Positions 8,251 to 17,250 are shown, numbered from the stretch's first letter. The stretch: DNA of 34,620 nucleotides from an uncultured Bacteroidota bacterium (GCA_903916255.1 CAIWVW010000021.1:1-34620); one strand, 5' to 3'. The notes: a model not told the origin generated them from the letters alone. Translations and numbers: made by a program.

Positions 8251-8331
8251 AAAATCGTATTAAAAATAATTTACAAGTATAGTCGTTTAACGAGTGGCTA
8301 TTTTCTGTGTTTTGGGCAAGTAATTCACAGA

Positions 8332-8379
8332 CATATTAACCAAAATGCGATTTTGGTTAATATGGAATCGAATTCCATA
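8332..8379. promoter_or_regulatory. Two abutting perfect dyads upstream of the permease
   Basis: A perfect 15-bp inverted repeat (8332-8346 with 8350-8364, 3-base centre GCG) shares its last four bases with a second perfect 8-bp dyad (8361-8368 with 8372-8379). The region lies 3' of the phosphoesterase gene and 5' of the permease gene, both on the minus strand. No clear T-run follows, so an operator or RNA switch-like hairpin is as likely as a terminator. The rest of 8251-8419 shows no gene. Confidence 0.55.
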
Positions 8380-8419
8380 AGTTCCTCATAATATTAATAA
8401 AATCAACCGTTACAAGGTG

Positions 8420-10834
8420 TTAATCATCATCTTTTTCACCTGATTTTGTAGGCAGCACAAATCCACAGTGCCTTGGAGCCGGCATTTGCACCGACCCTTT
8501 TATGGCTTTCCAAAGTACTTCATTGAATGCTTCTTCGGGAATGCCATCTGCTTTTCGGAAATTGAATTTATTCGATTTTCTCATCAACTCATTGTAGGCC
8601 GTATTTTTTGCATTTATATCAATATTGGAATTTCTTGCCACATAAGGCAATGTATTGTATGTATTCATAAAACTTTGCCACATCGGTGTTGCAGCGGCAT
8701 CATATTGGCTCATAGGTTGCAGGCCAAGTATTAGTTCAATCGTATGCAGCATAGAGGAAGTAGAATACATGGTGTGGTCAGTGTAATGCCTTTTCACAAA
8801 CGGGCCCGCTACAAGGGCAATGCTGCGATGGGCATCCACATGGTCGGCTCCGTTTTGCGCGTCATCTTCGGTTACAAAAACCACACATTCTTTCCAAATG
8901 GGGCTCTGCGATAAATGTTCCATAAACCTGCCAAGCGCTAAATCATTATCTGCAACCAATGCGTATGGGGTGTAAGCGCCCTTTGCAAGGCCGCTGGTGT
9001 GGTCGTTTGGCAGGTAAACAATATTTAAACTTGGTACCGAATTCGCGGCTAATAATGAATCGAAATCTTTTTCCCAAACTTTTTCCCGGTCCACATCATG
9101 GTAAGATAAGTTCCAGCCGGTGTAGGCGCTACAGGTATGGCTTGCCAAATCTTTCAGCGTAATTTTTCCATCATCATCATCCCGGAATTCTCCATAATTG
9201 CGATAGCTCACATTATTTTTTTTGCAATCGTCCCAAATAAAACCCGCTTTTGGCAATGCTATTTTCCGGTTGCCACTGTAGTCGTAGGTTCCACCTCGGC
9301 CGCCATAACTGGTGGGCCATGTTTTTTCAACGTAGTCATTTGCGTATGCAGCCATGCTCCAGTTGTGGCCATCGGCGCTTACCTCCGCATCTACATAAAA
9401 ATTATCGAGCAATACAAATTCATTGGCAATAGCATGTTCATTCGGAGTGATTTTTTCAGGAAACAAACATAAAGAGGTATCTCCGTTTCCATTGGGCATA
9501 TCGCCTAAAACCTGGTCGTACGTGCGGTTTTCCTTTAAAACATAAAATACATACTTAATGGGCAGCGAAGAACTAAAAGATAGGAGCGAAGAGTCGTTTT
9601 TCCTGCCTTTGTATGGTGTGTTATGATATACTGCCTTTGAGTAATCCGCCAATGTTTTTGCATCCGGTTCCGGAATTATGCTCATAGTTCCGGTAAATAA
9701 ACCCCCTATGTATTGCACCTTGTGTGGTTTGTTTTGGTCACCCTGTTTGTAATTGGTTTGCTGCTTTGGTTTCAGTGGATTCGGCCCCAAGGGATTTGCC
9801 ATGGATGAAAACCCTTTGCCATTGCTAACCCATATTTTATGGTTAACCACACGAACGCATGTGGGGTACCAGCCGGTTGGAATGAAACCTTTGGAAAAAC
9901 TATGCCCCGGTTTACTTATATCAAAAACGGCGAGGCAGTTATTATCTGCATTGGCAATATAAAGTGTTTTATCATCTGCGCTAAGCGCAACGCTATTGGT
10001 GGTGCTGCCCTCTAAAGAGTTTGGGTAAATTGCTGCATCTAATGTTTCCAAAACCCTATTATCGGCTGTTAAAATAACTGAAACGCTGTTATCATTAGCA
10101 TTGGATACAAACAAATATTTTCCGCTATGGCTAAAAACTAAATCATTCGGATTACTGCCAACATGAATAGATGAAAGTATAGTGTCTTTGCGCGTACCAT
10201 AAATCAATACATTTTCGTCGCCCCAAATACTGATGTACAAATTATTATTGGCCGGAGAAAGGGAACAGGTATATGCTTCGCCGGGCAGTTTCACTTGTTT
10301 TATAGTTTTCTTTTTCTCTAAATTTATAATATAAAGAGAATTATTTTCTTTGGTAACCACATATAATTTTTTGTGGGCATCATCTATGCACAAACCGGTT
10401 GGACTAATCTTCTCGGGCCATGGTTTGCCTAATACGATGCTATCGGAAAGCACAAGTTTGCCATTGGTATGTGAATAGCAAAGAACCTGATTTTTGTTTC
10501 CTGCCGAAGCATAAAGCGTTTTATCGTCTTTGCTGAAGCAAAGTCCGAGCCATCCTACAGCTATTTTTATACTGTCAGTTCTTTTCTCTGTTCGTGTATC
10601 TATTACCATTATGGATTGGTCGCTTTGTCCGTTATTGGTTACCGCAACATAATTTCCGTCATTGCTTAGGGCTATATTTAACGGTAAATCGCCCAACGGC
10701 AATTTATCGCCTGCGGGGGTGAGGCTCCAACCGTTTGGGAGTAAAATTCTTGTTGCTTCCAATTCTTTTAAAGATTGGGCCTTTATTCCGGATGAAAGGA
10801 ATAAGATTATGCCAAAATAGAGTAGTTTTTTCAC
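8420..10834 (-). CDS. Secreted YVTN beta-propeller / phosphoesterase fusion protein
   Basis: The 804-residue exported protein has a signal peptide (MKKLLYFGIILFLSSGIKAQ), a YVTN-type beta-propeller over roughly residues 35-350 (repeats such as TLYIANADNNCLAVFD), and a C-terminal phosphoesterase domain of the alkaline-phosphatase/phospholipase C superfamily (about 425-790). Metal-site motifs are E435-N-R-T-Y-D-Q441, N610-D-H-T, E656-D-D and the DHVDAH segment after it. The start is GTG at 10834, the only option that gives a complete signal peptide. The substrate is unknown; phosphate monoesters or phospholipids are usual for the superfamily. The segment joining the two domains contains heptamer-derived DNA encoding SLLSFSSSL. 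Confidence 0.85.
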   Translation of the reverse strand: MKKLLYFGIILFLSSGIKAQSLKELEATRILLPNGWSLTPAGDKLPLGDLPLNIALSNDGNYVAVTNNGQSDQSIMVIDTRTEKRTDSIKIAVGWLGLCFSKDDKTLYASAGNKNQVLCYSHTNGKLVLSDSIVLGKPWPEKISPTGLCIDDAHKKLYVVTKENNSLYIINLEKKKTIKQVKLPGEAYTCSLSPANNNLYISIWGDENVLIYGTRKDTILSSIHVGSNPNDLVFSHSGKYLFVSNANDNSVSVILTADNRVLETLDAAIYPNSLEGSTTNSVALSADDKTLYIANADNNCLAVFDISKPGHSFSKGFIPTGWYPTCVRVVNHKIWVSNGKGFSSMANPLGPNPLKPKQQTNYKQGDQNKPHKVQYIGGLFTGTMSIIPEPDAKTLADYSKAVYHNTPYKGRKNDSSLLSFSSSLPIKYVFYVLKENRTYDQVLGDMPNGNGDTSLCLFPEKITPNEHAIANEFVLLDNFYVDAEVSADGHNWSMAAYANDYVEKTWPTSYGGRGGTYDYSGNRKIALPKAGFIWDDCKKNNVSYRNYGEFRDDDDGKITLKDLASHTCSAYTGWNLSYHDVDREKVWEKDFDSLLAANSVPSLNIVYLPNDHTSGLAKGAYTPYALVADNDLALGRFMEHLSQSPIWKECVVFVTEDDAQNGADHVDAHRSIALVAGPFVKRHYTDHTMYSTSSMLHTIELILGLQPMSQYDAAATPMWQSFMNTYNTLPYVARNSNIDINAKNTAYNELMRKSNKFNFRKADGIPEEAFNEVLWKAIKGSVQMPAPRHCGFVLPTKSGEKDDD
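9564..9589 (-). repeat. Heptamer-type repeat inside the phosphoesterase gene
   Basis: This 26-bp stretch matches 17188-17213 in an unrelated gene at 22 of 26 positions. The surrounding 9565-9592 reads as four 7-mers with GCGAAGA first and last. It encodes SLLSFSSSL at residues 416-424, just before the phosphoesterase domain. Confidence 0.6.
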
Positions 10835-11105
10835 GGAAATGTAGTCTAATGGTAGTAGAGCAAATATCGGACAAAAAGCCGAAAATATACGTGAGGTTGG
10901 GTTATGAATATGTTAAAACGATACACATATCAGCCGTAATAGTGACAAAAATTACATTTCAAAACATCTGAAAATTAGATGCTTAATGTAAACCAGGGCA
11001 AATATGCCGCATTTTTACCCCATTTGGCAGGAAAACCGTTTGGTACACTTTTTGAGTATATAATTAATGAATAAAGTAAGTAGGCTGATTAAAGCAAAAT
11101 AAATT

Positions 11106-11702
11106 ATGGAGCGTCTTCACACTAAAAACAAGGGAATGGTAGCAATAGGAGTCTCACAACCACGGAAGGTTGATATTATACAGACCGTACAGGATTATGG
11201 TAACCGTCTTTTTTCGTTCATCCGAAACAGGGTGAAAAGCGATGAAGATGCCCAGGATATTTTGCAGGATGTATGGTTCAGATTAAGCAATGTAAACGAA
11301 GCGGAACCGATTGAACAGGTTGGCTCCTGGTTATTTACCGTTGCACGTAACAGAATAACCGATATGTATCGCAAACAAAAACCTGCATCGCTGGATGATT
11401 TTGTTTACGAAGACGAAGACGGTGAAATCAATTATAAGGACATACTTCTTTCCGATTTTAAAAGCCCCGAAGATGAAGAATTGAAAAAACTATTTTGGGC
11501 CGAGTTTGCAAAAGCGCTGGATGAATTGCCAATCGAACAAAAAGATGCATTTATTCAGAATGAAATGGAAGATAAAACGTTTCGTGAAATGGCTGAAAAG
11601 AGCGGCGAAAGCATAAAGACATTGATATCGCGCAAGCGTTATGCCGTGCTGCATTTACGTAAGAAACTGGATTCCCTGTATACAGAATTAATAACACGTT
11701 AA
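11106..11702 (+). CDS. ECF-type RNA polymerase sigma factor
   Basis: The 198-residue sigma-70 family protein has region 2 at about residues 28-95, with the core-binding DAQDILQDVWFRLS and a VARNRITDMYRKQK segment, and region 4 at about 135-190, with a helix-turn-helix around FREMAEKSGESIKTLISRKRYAVLHLRKKL. Regions 1 and 3 are absent, as in ECF factors. A short acidic linker (YEDEDGEINYKD) joins the two domains. The next gene, 11 bases downstream, encodes a small membrane protein and not a FecR-type anti-sigma factor, so it is the obvious candidate partner. The 271-base gap upstream contains no recognisable gene. Confidence 0.93.
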   Translation: MERLHTKNKGMVAIGVSQPRKVDIIQTVQDYGNRLFSFIRNRVKSDEDAQDILQDVWFRLSNVNEAEPIEQVGSWLFTVARNRITDMYRKQKPASLDDFVYEDEDGEINYKDILLSDFKSPEDEELKKLFWAEFAKALDELPIEQKDAFIQNEMEDKTFREMAEKSGESIKTLISRKRYAVLHLRKKLDSLYTELITR

Positions 11703-11713
11703 CTATAAAAGTC

Positions 11714-12079
11714 ATGAACGAAGAAAAAGAAACAATGAACGATAAATACTGTGGACGCAGAAGCCGTAAATGGTGGATATTAATACCGCTGTTTGTAATT
11801 GCCGGAGTATTCATATTTGGTGCATTGGTAATGTATTTATGGAATGCTGTGATGCCATCGGTATTTCATTTGGGAACAATAACATATTGCCAAGCTATTC
11901 TATTATTTATTCTATCCAAGATTTTGTTTGGAGGATTTAAAGGGCGCGGCGGACGTGGTTGCGGATGCGGAAGAGGCGGACGTTTTGGCCGTGGCCGCGA
12001 ATGGAAAGAAAAATGGATGAGCATGAGCGAAGAAGAACGCGCCAAGTTTAAAGAAGAATGGAAAAACAGATGCTGCTAA
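11714..12079 (+). CDS. Small membrane protein with Gly/Arg/Cys-rich tail, cotranscribed with ECF sigma
   Basis: The 121-residue protein has two predicted membrane helices (about 20-44 and 54-73). A glycine/arginine/cysteine tract (KGRGGRGCGCGRGGRFGRGRE, about 75-95) follows, then a charged helix SEEERAKFKEEWKN ending in Cys-Cys. The SEEERAKFKEEW pattern is like the repeats of Spy/CpxP-type or other stress-related small proteins, but true homology is unproven. Its position 11 bases after the sigma gene and before a strong terminator makes a two-gene operon. A membrane anti-sigma or signal-sensing role is inference. M8 is an alternative start. Confidence 0.7.
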   Translation: MNEEKETMNDKYCGRRSRKWWILIPLFVIAGVFIFGALVMYLWNAVMPSVFHLGTITYCQAILLFILSKILFGGFKGRGGRGCGCGRGGRFGRGREWKEKWMSMSEEERAKFKEEWKNRCC

Positions 12080-12100
12080 ACTAAACCAACCTGATACAAT

Positions 12101-12136
12101 AAAAAAGGGAAAGTCTTAATTGGCTTTCCCTTTTTT
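12101..12136 (+). terminator. Intrinsic terminator after the ECF sigma operon
   Basis: The 15-base arms 12101-12115 and 12122-12136 pair around the 6-base loop TTAATT, with AAAAAAGGGAAAG opposite CTTTCCC and a run of six T. It ends the sigma/membrane-protein unit. Confidence 0.9.
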
Positions 12137-12163
12137 GTTGGGTATTCGGTAATATAAATACCT

Positions 12164-12171
12164 TATTTTTG
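12164..12171 (+). promoter_or_regulatory. -7 element of the DUF4240 lipoprotein gene
   Basis: TATTTTTG fits TANNTTTG and lies 25 bases before the start codon, just after the preceding terminator. No well-spaced -33 TTTG was found. Confidence 0.45.
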
Positions 12172-12196
12172 AAAAGCGAAATCAAATTTAAGTAGT

Positions 12197-12787
12197 ATGA
12201 ATAAATATTTATTTGCAATAATTTTACTATTTACTGTCCTTGGTAGCTGCAACACCCCAAGCACTCCAAACATTACTATGGATGAAAATAAATTTTGGAG
12301 ATTGATTGACATGTCAAGAAATCAATCGGAAAATAAATATGAGGTTCAATGTGAAAAATTGGAGCTTCTATTAGAATCTGAAAAACCGGATGATATAGTA
12401 AAATTTGATAGCCTATTTAAGACTCTGCAAGATAGAGCATACACATGGGAGCTATGGGCTGCGGCATATATTATAAATGGAGGTTGTGCTGATGATTGTT
12501 TTACTGATTTCAGAAGTTGGCTAATTGGACAAGGACAAAAAGTATACAAGGATGCTATCAATAATCCTGACACATTAACTCAAATAAACATTGAGCCTGA
12601 TAATTGGGAAGGTTTACAGTATTGCGCTTTGAAAGCATATCAGCACAATTTCCATAAGAAAATGCCCATAATAAAAATTGATACATTAATAGATGAACCC
12701 GCAGGAAAAAAATGGGAAGATGACGAAGAATCCTTAAAAAGGCTACTTCCTAAACTATATGCCAAATGGGGGGAACAAAAAGAATAA
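12197..12787 (+). CDS. DUF4240-family lipoprotein
   Basis: The 196-residue protein has a lipoprotein signal peptide with lipobox LGSC (acylated cysteine C18). It has the layout of the DUF4240 family: a starting FWRLIDMSR helix, then WELWAAAYIINGGCADDCFTDFRSWLIGQGQKVYKDAINNPDTL. The biochemical role of DUF4240 is unknown; many members lie near immunity or toxin genes, but nothing nearby supports that here. It stands alone between a terminator and a convergent amidohydrolase gene. The lipobox implies an outer-membrane or periplasmic location, whereas typical family members are cytosolic. Confidence 0.75.
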   Translation: MNKYLFAIILLFTVLGSCNTPSTPNITMDENKFWRLIDMSRNQSENKYEVQCEKLELLLESEKPDDIVKFDSLFKTLQDRAYTWELWAAAYIINGGCADDCFTDFRSWLIGQGQKVYKDAINNPDTLTQINIEPDNWEGLQYCALKAYQHNFHKKMPIIKIDTLIDEPAGKKWEDDEESLKRLLPKLYAKWGEQKE

Positions 12788-12827
12788 CTTATCAACTGTC
12801 ATTGGGCTTTCCTTATTAAGCAATAAT

Positions 12828-14237
12828 TTATTTCAATCCGTATTTCTGCATATACTCATGGTAAAGTGCAGTCTGCACGCTTGTGAGTTGAATTTTCTTT
12901 CCCTTTATAAATGCCAGGCTTATGATGTTGGTCCGCATATCCAATGCATCTCCGTCCGATACAAAAAGCGTTGCGTCTTTACCTACTTCAATAGAACCAA
13001 GGGAATTATTAATTCCTAAAATTTTAGCTGTGTTGGAAGTAATTGCATCCAACCCTTGTTCAGGTGTTAATCCGAAAGTAATTGCAGTTCCGGCCATAAA
13101 TGGCAGATTGCGCGAGGCATTTTCTTCCTGGTCTCCATCGTTTTCAAGGCAGAAAAGTATGCCCGCGTTTTGCAGGATAGCCGGAGTTTTGTAGGGCTGG
13201 TCAATATCATCATCGGTCATAGCGGGCTGGCTGTGCACGCGGGTAAGAATAACGGGGATGTTATTTTGTTTTAAAAAGTCGGTCACCATCCATGAATCAA
13301 GGCCGCCGACCAATACAATTTTCGGAATGGAGAAGTTCTTTGCAAACGTAACGGATGCCAATATTTCTTTCGCAAAACTGGCATATATATATAATGGCTT
13401 GCTGCCATCAAATACACCTTTCATAGCTTCAAACTTCACATTGGTTTCAGCATGGGTTTTCTGTTTAGCGTATGCCTGTGCATCGGAAAAGAATTTTTGA
13501 AGAAGCTGAATTTGCTTGTCATAGTTTTTATTCGGGGCAAATCCTCCAATCTGGTCAGGATTTAATTGAACCCGGGAATAAAGAACAGGCCAATTCATGT
13601 GTACGCCGTCATCAGCTTTGTAGCAGGCATCTTCCCAATTCCAGCCATCCAAGCTCATAATGGAAGATGTGCCTGAAATAAGCCCCCCTTGCGGGGCAAT
13701 TTGTGCTGTAAGAATACCGTTAATTCTTACCACCGGAGTAATTTTAGAGTCCGTATTATAAGTAGTCAATGTACGGAGTTCGGGATTTAAAGCGCCTATG
13801 TCTGCAACATCCGTAGTGGCGCGCACGGCACCCGATTCAACTAATCCCAACGAACAATCAGGGTCAATAAATCCTGGGTAAATTTGCTTGCCAGTGCAAT
13901 CAATTACAGTGTCATACTCTTTGCTTGAATAGATTTTTTTATGTTCCGATTTCTCCGTTTTTGTCAAACCAGAGTTTGTCGTTGAAACCTGGGTAGTCTG
14001 TGAATTTGAATACGTTGTCGTTAATGAAGTGTGTGATGTGTCTTGATCAGATACCAAAATTATTTTACCATCTCTTATTCCAATCTCGCCATTTTCAATT
14101 ACCTTGCCTGTGGCTGTATGAACCGTTCCTCCATAAAGTAATATACTTTTCTTTTTAGGCGAGGCCGGAATAGGCTGCTGGGCAATTGCCGCAAGTGTGG
14201 CGAGTATTGAAGTGGCTATTATTAAATGCTTTTTCAT
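12828..14237 (-). CDS. Secreted amidohydrolase-family protein lacking the metal HxH motif
   Basis: The 469-residue protein has a signal peptide (MKKHLIIATSILATLAAIAQ) and an imidazolonepropionase-like amidohydrolase fold: a GGTVHTATG N-terminal strand, IYPGFID before the barrel, and a C-terminal LGSIEVGKDATLFVSDGDALD. Where active enzymes have IDxHxH, this has I124-D-P-D-C-S129, so both metal-ligand histidines are replaced (D127, S129). A Ser/Thr-rich insert at about 68-106 interrupts the N-terminal beta region. The gene lies 21 bases downstream of a larger amidohydrolase gene. It is probably a non-catalytic partner or has a diverged chemistry; this is inference from missing residues. Confidence 0.8.
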   Translation of the reverse strand: MKKHLIIATSILATLAAIAQQPIPASPKKKSILLYGGTVHTATGKVIENGEIGIRDGKIILVSDQDTSHTSLTTTYSNSQTTQVSTTNSGLTKTEKSEHKKIYSSKEYDTVIDCTGKQIYPGFIDPDCSLGLVESGAVRATTDVADIGALNPELRTLTTYNTDSKITPVVRINGILTAQIAPQGGLISGTSSIMSLDGWNWEDACYKADDGVHMNWPVLYSRVQLNPDQIGGFAPNKNYDKQIQLLQKFFSDAQAYAKQKTHAETNVKFEAMKGVFDGSKPLYIYASFAKEILASVTFAKNFSIPKIVLVGGLDSWMVTDFLKQNNIPVILTRVHSQPAMTDDDIDQPYKTPAILQNAGILFCLENDGDQEENASRNLPFMAGTAITFGLTPEQGLDAITSNTAKILGINNSLGSIEVGKDATLFVSDGDALDMRTNIISLAFIKGKKIQLTSVQTALYHEYMQKYGLK

Positions 14238-14258
14238 ATTATATAAAATTACAAAATA

Positions 14259-17228
14259 TTATTTTTTTACTTGTTTGGCTTTCGGCTTCACTTCGGAAAC
14301 TAATTGATTAATGATACTCGCCTTTACGGATGCAATGTCGGTTCGCATGGCGGCATCATTTTGAATATCGTAAAGGCAAACACCATCGACAAATGTTTTT
14401 TCAGCTTTGGAATAAACAGAAAGCGGATTGCCCGACCATAGCACTACATCGGCATCTTTACCAACCTTTATACTTCCAGTGTGTTCATCTAAATGCAATA
14501 ATTTTGCAGGATTGATGGTTACCATGCGCCAGCATTGCTGTTCGCCTAATCCTCCATATTTAACCGACTTTGCGGCTTCCTGATTTAACCTCCGTTGCAT
14601 TTCATCATCATCGGAATTAATGGCGGTAACAATTCCCATTTTGGTGCAGATGGTTGCATTGTAAGGAATGGCTTCCATTACTTCCATTTTATAAGCCCAC
14701 CAGTCCGAGAAGCAGGATACGCCTATATTCCGAGCCGCAATTTTATCGGCTACTTTATAGGCTTCCAGCCCGTGGGTGAACGTATTGAAATGAAAATGGA
14801 ATGAATCGGCAACATGCATCAGCATATTTATTTCCGATTGAACGTAAGAGTGACAAGTGATAAATCTTTTTCCATCCAATATTTGCGCCAGTGTCTCCAG
14901 TTGCAAATCCCTGCGCGGTGCATCAGGCGAGTCTTTTGACTTGGCAAGTTTTGCATACGCATTCCAGGTGGCTTCATATTCTTTCGCTCGGGTAAATTCA
15001 TCGTAATAAAATTGTTCAACGCCCATGCGGGTTTGCGGGTAACGCACCGTAAACACATCGCCCCAATTGGCTTGTTTTACATTTTCGCCTAAGGCGAATT
15101 TTATAAACGGAACTGCATATTGAATTTTTAATTGCTCCGGTGTCATTCCCCAGCGCAATTTGATAATGCCGCTTTGCCCGCCAATTGGGTTCGCCGAGCC
15201 ATGCAATACCTGGCAAGCCACCACGCCGCCTGCAAGGCTCCGATAAATACAAATATCTTCGGAGTTAAGTGCGTCACCAATACGTACTTCGGCGCTACAG
15301 GCTTCAGCACCTTCGTTTACACCGTCGGTAACGGCTATGTGCGAGTGTTCGTCGATAATTCCGGCTGTAAGATATTTCCCTGTGCCGTCTATAACAGTCG
15401 CATCTTTTGCCACCGAAAGATTTTTACCTACGGCAGATATAACTCCATCTTTCAAATAGACATCAGTATTTAATAGGACACTGTCTTTTTCACCGGTCCA
15501 AACAGTAGCATTGCGAATCACTACTTCTTTGGATGCCTTTTGAATCGAATCTAATTCACTTTTTGTCCGGCCATAAGCAGAGAAAGGATAACGAACTTCA
15601 TTCAGAGAAGGAATATGCAAGGGCGTTTCAGGTGTGGTGTCGGTATATGCGGTTGTGAGATTTGCTTTCCATTGTATTTGTTTTAACCCGTTGGTGCCTG
15701 TACCATTTATTGTTTTGTTATCCGCCGAAATCAACCCATTTAACCGGATAGGGTGGAGGGTATCGCCAAATGGGCGGAACGAAATTGTAAGCATTGGATT
15801 TGCAAGGTGAAAAAATCCGGGGATGTTATGTTTCTTATCGTCTACAACGGTTGCTGTTTGCGTATTTACATCACCGCCAATAAGTAAGGTGTAGGCTATA
15901 TTATCCACCGTAAGTGCATAAGTTCCCCGCATATCGCTGTTGGTTGTATCGTTCACCTGGTAGGGGCAACCTTTAATCCAGTTGGAATAAATGCAAGTGC
16001 CTTGCTTAAAAATATCTCCGGAGGTAATAATAAAGTCGGCCAGCATCCCTTTTTTCAGCGAGCCTATTTCACCCTGCATTCCCATCATAGCGGCGGGATT
16101 GTATGTCAACGCTTTTAATGCGCCTGAAGTGGAAAGTCCATATTTTACAGCTTTTCTAAGATTAGCTAAAAATGCGGATTTGTCTTTTAACCCATCCGCT
16201 GTAAGGGCAAAATTAACACCTGCTTTTTCAAGTGCGCCGGGATTCAGCGGAGCCAGTTCCCAATTCAGCAAGGAAGATAAATCGACCATGCCTGCATCGT
16301 AAGGGTCCTGCACATCGGGCTTATCGGGGAAGTTGAGCGGAATAATAAAATCGCGGCCTGTGTTTTTGATTTCATCCAGTAACTGGTACTCATCGCCGCC
16401 GCCTTTAATAATATATTTTACTTTAAACTCACGGGCAATTTTATCGGCGCGCAAGGCAGATAATTTATCGTTCACAATAAATAATTGCGGCAGGCTTTGC
16501 AATTGGTTAAATGCCTCAAGGGATAAGTTAACCTCCGTTTTATGTTTTGCATTTTTATACCATTCAGCATCCAAATAAGTTTGCCTTATCAATCCGATGG
16601 AGCCCATCAACGAACTTGGGTAATCTTGCGTAGATATGCCCTTGCTGAATGAATAGCCTGCTGCCGCTTTTCCTGCCAAAATAGCTTCATTATCTACCGT
16701 GTCGGCAAAGGTTACCAAAGTATATGCACCCTGAACAATACCATCGTGCTGTGAAGAAAGGGCAGCGCCAAAACCAATTGCTCTGTAAGAGGGTGCATCA
16801 GCCGGGCTGCAATGGAAAAGCTGTTCGGCATCTGTCTGCGATTTTACTGCCTGGTTCCATCCGAAAGCGCCTGCTGTGGCGGATTTCATTTGTGGCGCAC
16901 CGGTTCTTGGCTGCGGCTTTAAAGGTTGCATTCCATACGAACTGAAGAGGTCGATAAACGAAGGATAAATAGTTTTTCCATGGCAATCATATATCACGGC
17001 ATCGCTTGGTATGGCTACGCCAACTCCTATATCAATTACCTGTCCGTCTTTAACCAATAGGGTAGCATTGGTTAAAGCGGTGTTATAATCTTCAAAAATA
17101 TTGGCGTGCGTAAATGCATAACAACTATGCCTTATATCATGCGTGCCATTTACCGGCAAGGTTTGCTGTGCCTCACATATGGTTAAGAGCGAAGAACTGA
17201 ACGTTAAGAGCGAAAGGATTTTTTTCAT
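14259..17228 (-). CDS. Secreted double-domain amidohydrolase
   Basis: The 989-residue exported protein contains two amidohydrolase-like modules. The N-terminal one (about 30-435) has IYPSFIDLFSSYG, where both metal-binding histidines of IDxHxH are lost (F95, S97). The C-terminal one (about 575-980) keeps H628-S-H630 within GIIDEHSH, further histidines in ITCHSYVQSE and FNTFTHGLEAY, and the late acidic motif NSDDDEM. Only the second half should be catalytic. Family substrates include cyclic amides and dipeptides such as Xaa-Pro; the actual one is unknown. It is first in a two-gene operon. Its signal peptide is encoded by a heptamer repeat that gives SLLTFSSSLLT. Confidence 0.85.
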   Translation of the reverse strand: MKKILSLLTFSSSLLTICEAQQTLPVNGTHDIRHSCYAFTHANIFEDYNTALTNATLLVKDGQVIDIGVGVAIPSDAVIYDCHGKTIYPSFIDLFSSYGMQPLKPQPRTGAPQMKSATAGAFGWNQAVKSQTDAEQLFHCSPADAPSYRAIGFGAALSSQHDGIVQGAYTLVTFADTVDNEAILAGKAAAGYSFSKGISTQDYPSSLMGSIGLIRQTYLDAEWYKNAKHKTEVNLSLEAFNQLQSLPQLFIVNDKLSALRADKIAREFKVKYIIKGGGDEYQLLDEIKNTGRDFIIPLNFPDKPDVQDPYDAGMVDLSSLLNWELAPLNPGALEKAGVNFALTADGLKDKSAFLANLRKAVKYGLSTSGALKALTYNPAAMMGMQGEIGSLKKGMLADFIITSGDIFKQGTCIYSNWIKGCPYQVNDTTNSDMRGTYALTVDNIAYTLLIGGDVNTQTATVVDDKKHNIPGFFHLANPMLTISFRPFGDTLHPIRLNGLISADNKTINGTGTNGLKQIQWKANLTTAYTDTTPETPLHIPSLNEVRYPFSAYGRTKSELDSIQKASKEVVIRNATVWTGEKDSVLLNTDVYLKDGVISAVGKNLSVAKDATVIDGTGKYLTAGIIDEHSHIAVTDGVNEGAEACSAEVRIGDALNSEDICIYRSLAGGVVACQVLHGSANPIGGQSGIIKLRWGMTPEQLKIQYAVPFIKFALGENVKQANWGDVFTVRYPQTRMGVEQFYYDEFTRAKEYEATWNAYAKLAKSKDSPDAPRRDLQLETLAQILDGKRFITCHSYVQSEINMLMHVADSFHFHFNTFTHGLEAYKVADKIAARNIGVSCFSDWWAYKMEVMEAIPYNATICTKMGIVTAINSDDDEMQRRLNQEAAKSVKYGGLGEQQCWRMVTINPAKLLHLDEHTGSIKVGKDADVVLWSGNPLSVYSKAEKTFVDGVCLYDIQNDAAMRTDIASVKASIINQLVSEVKPKAKQVKK
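17182..17216 (-). repeat. Heptamer repeat forming the signal-peptide codons
   Basis: On the plus strand five 7-mers read GTTAAGA, GCGAAGA, ACTGAAC, GTTAAGA, GCGAAAG, so a 21-bp unit partly repeats. They encode residues 5-16 of the double amidohydrolase. The stretch 17188-17213 matches 9564-9589 at 22 of 26 positions. Confidence 0.65.
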
Positions 17229-17250
17229 AAATAGATAGGCTTTACTGCTG

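Noticed and set aside
10835-10875. tRNA D-arm-like string TCTAATGGTAGTAGAGC
   Set aside because: The downstream sequence lacks a T-arm (no GGTTCGA) and a matching acceptor stem, so it is not a tRNA gene.
12759-13019. Open frame spanning the end of the DUF4240 gene and the amidohydrolase
   Set aside because: It overlaps both real genes and has no recognisable features.
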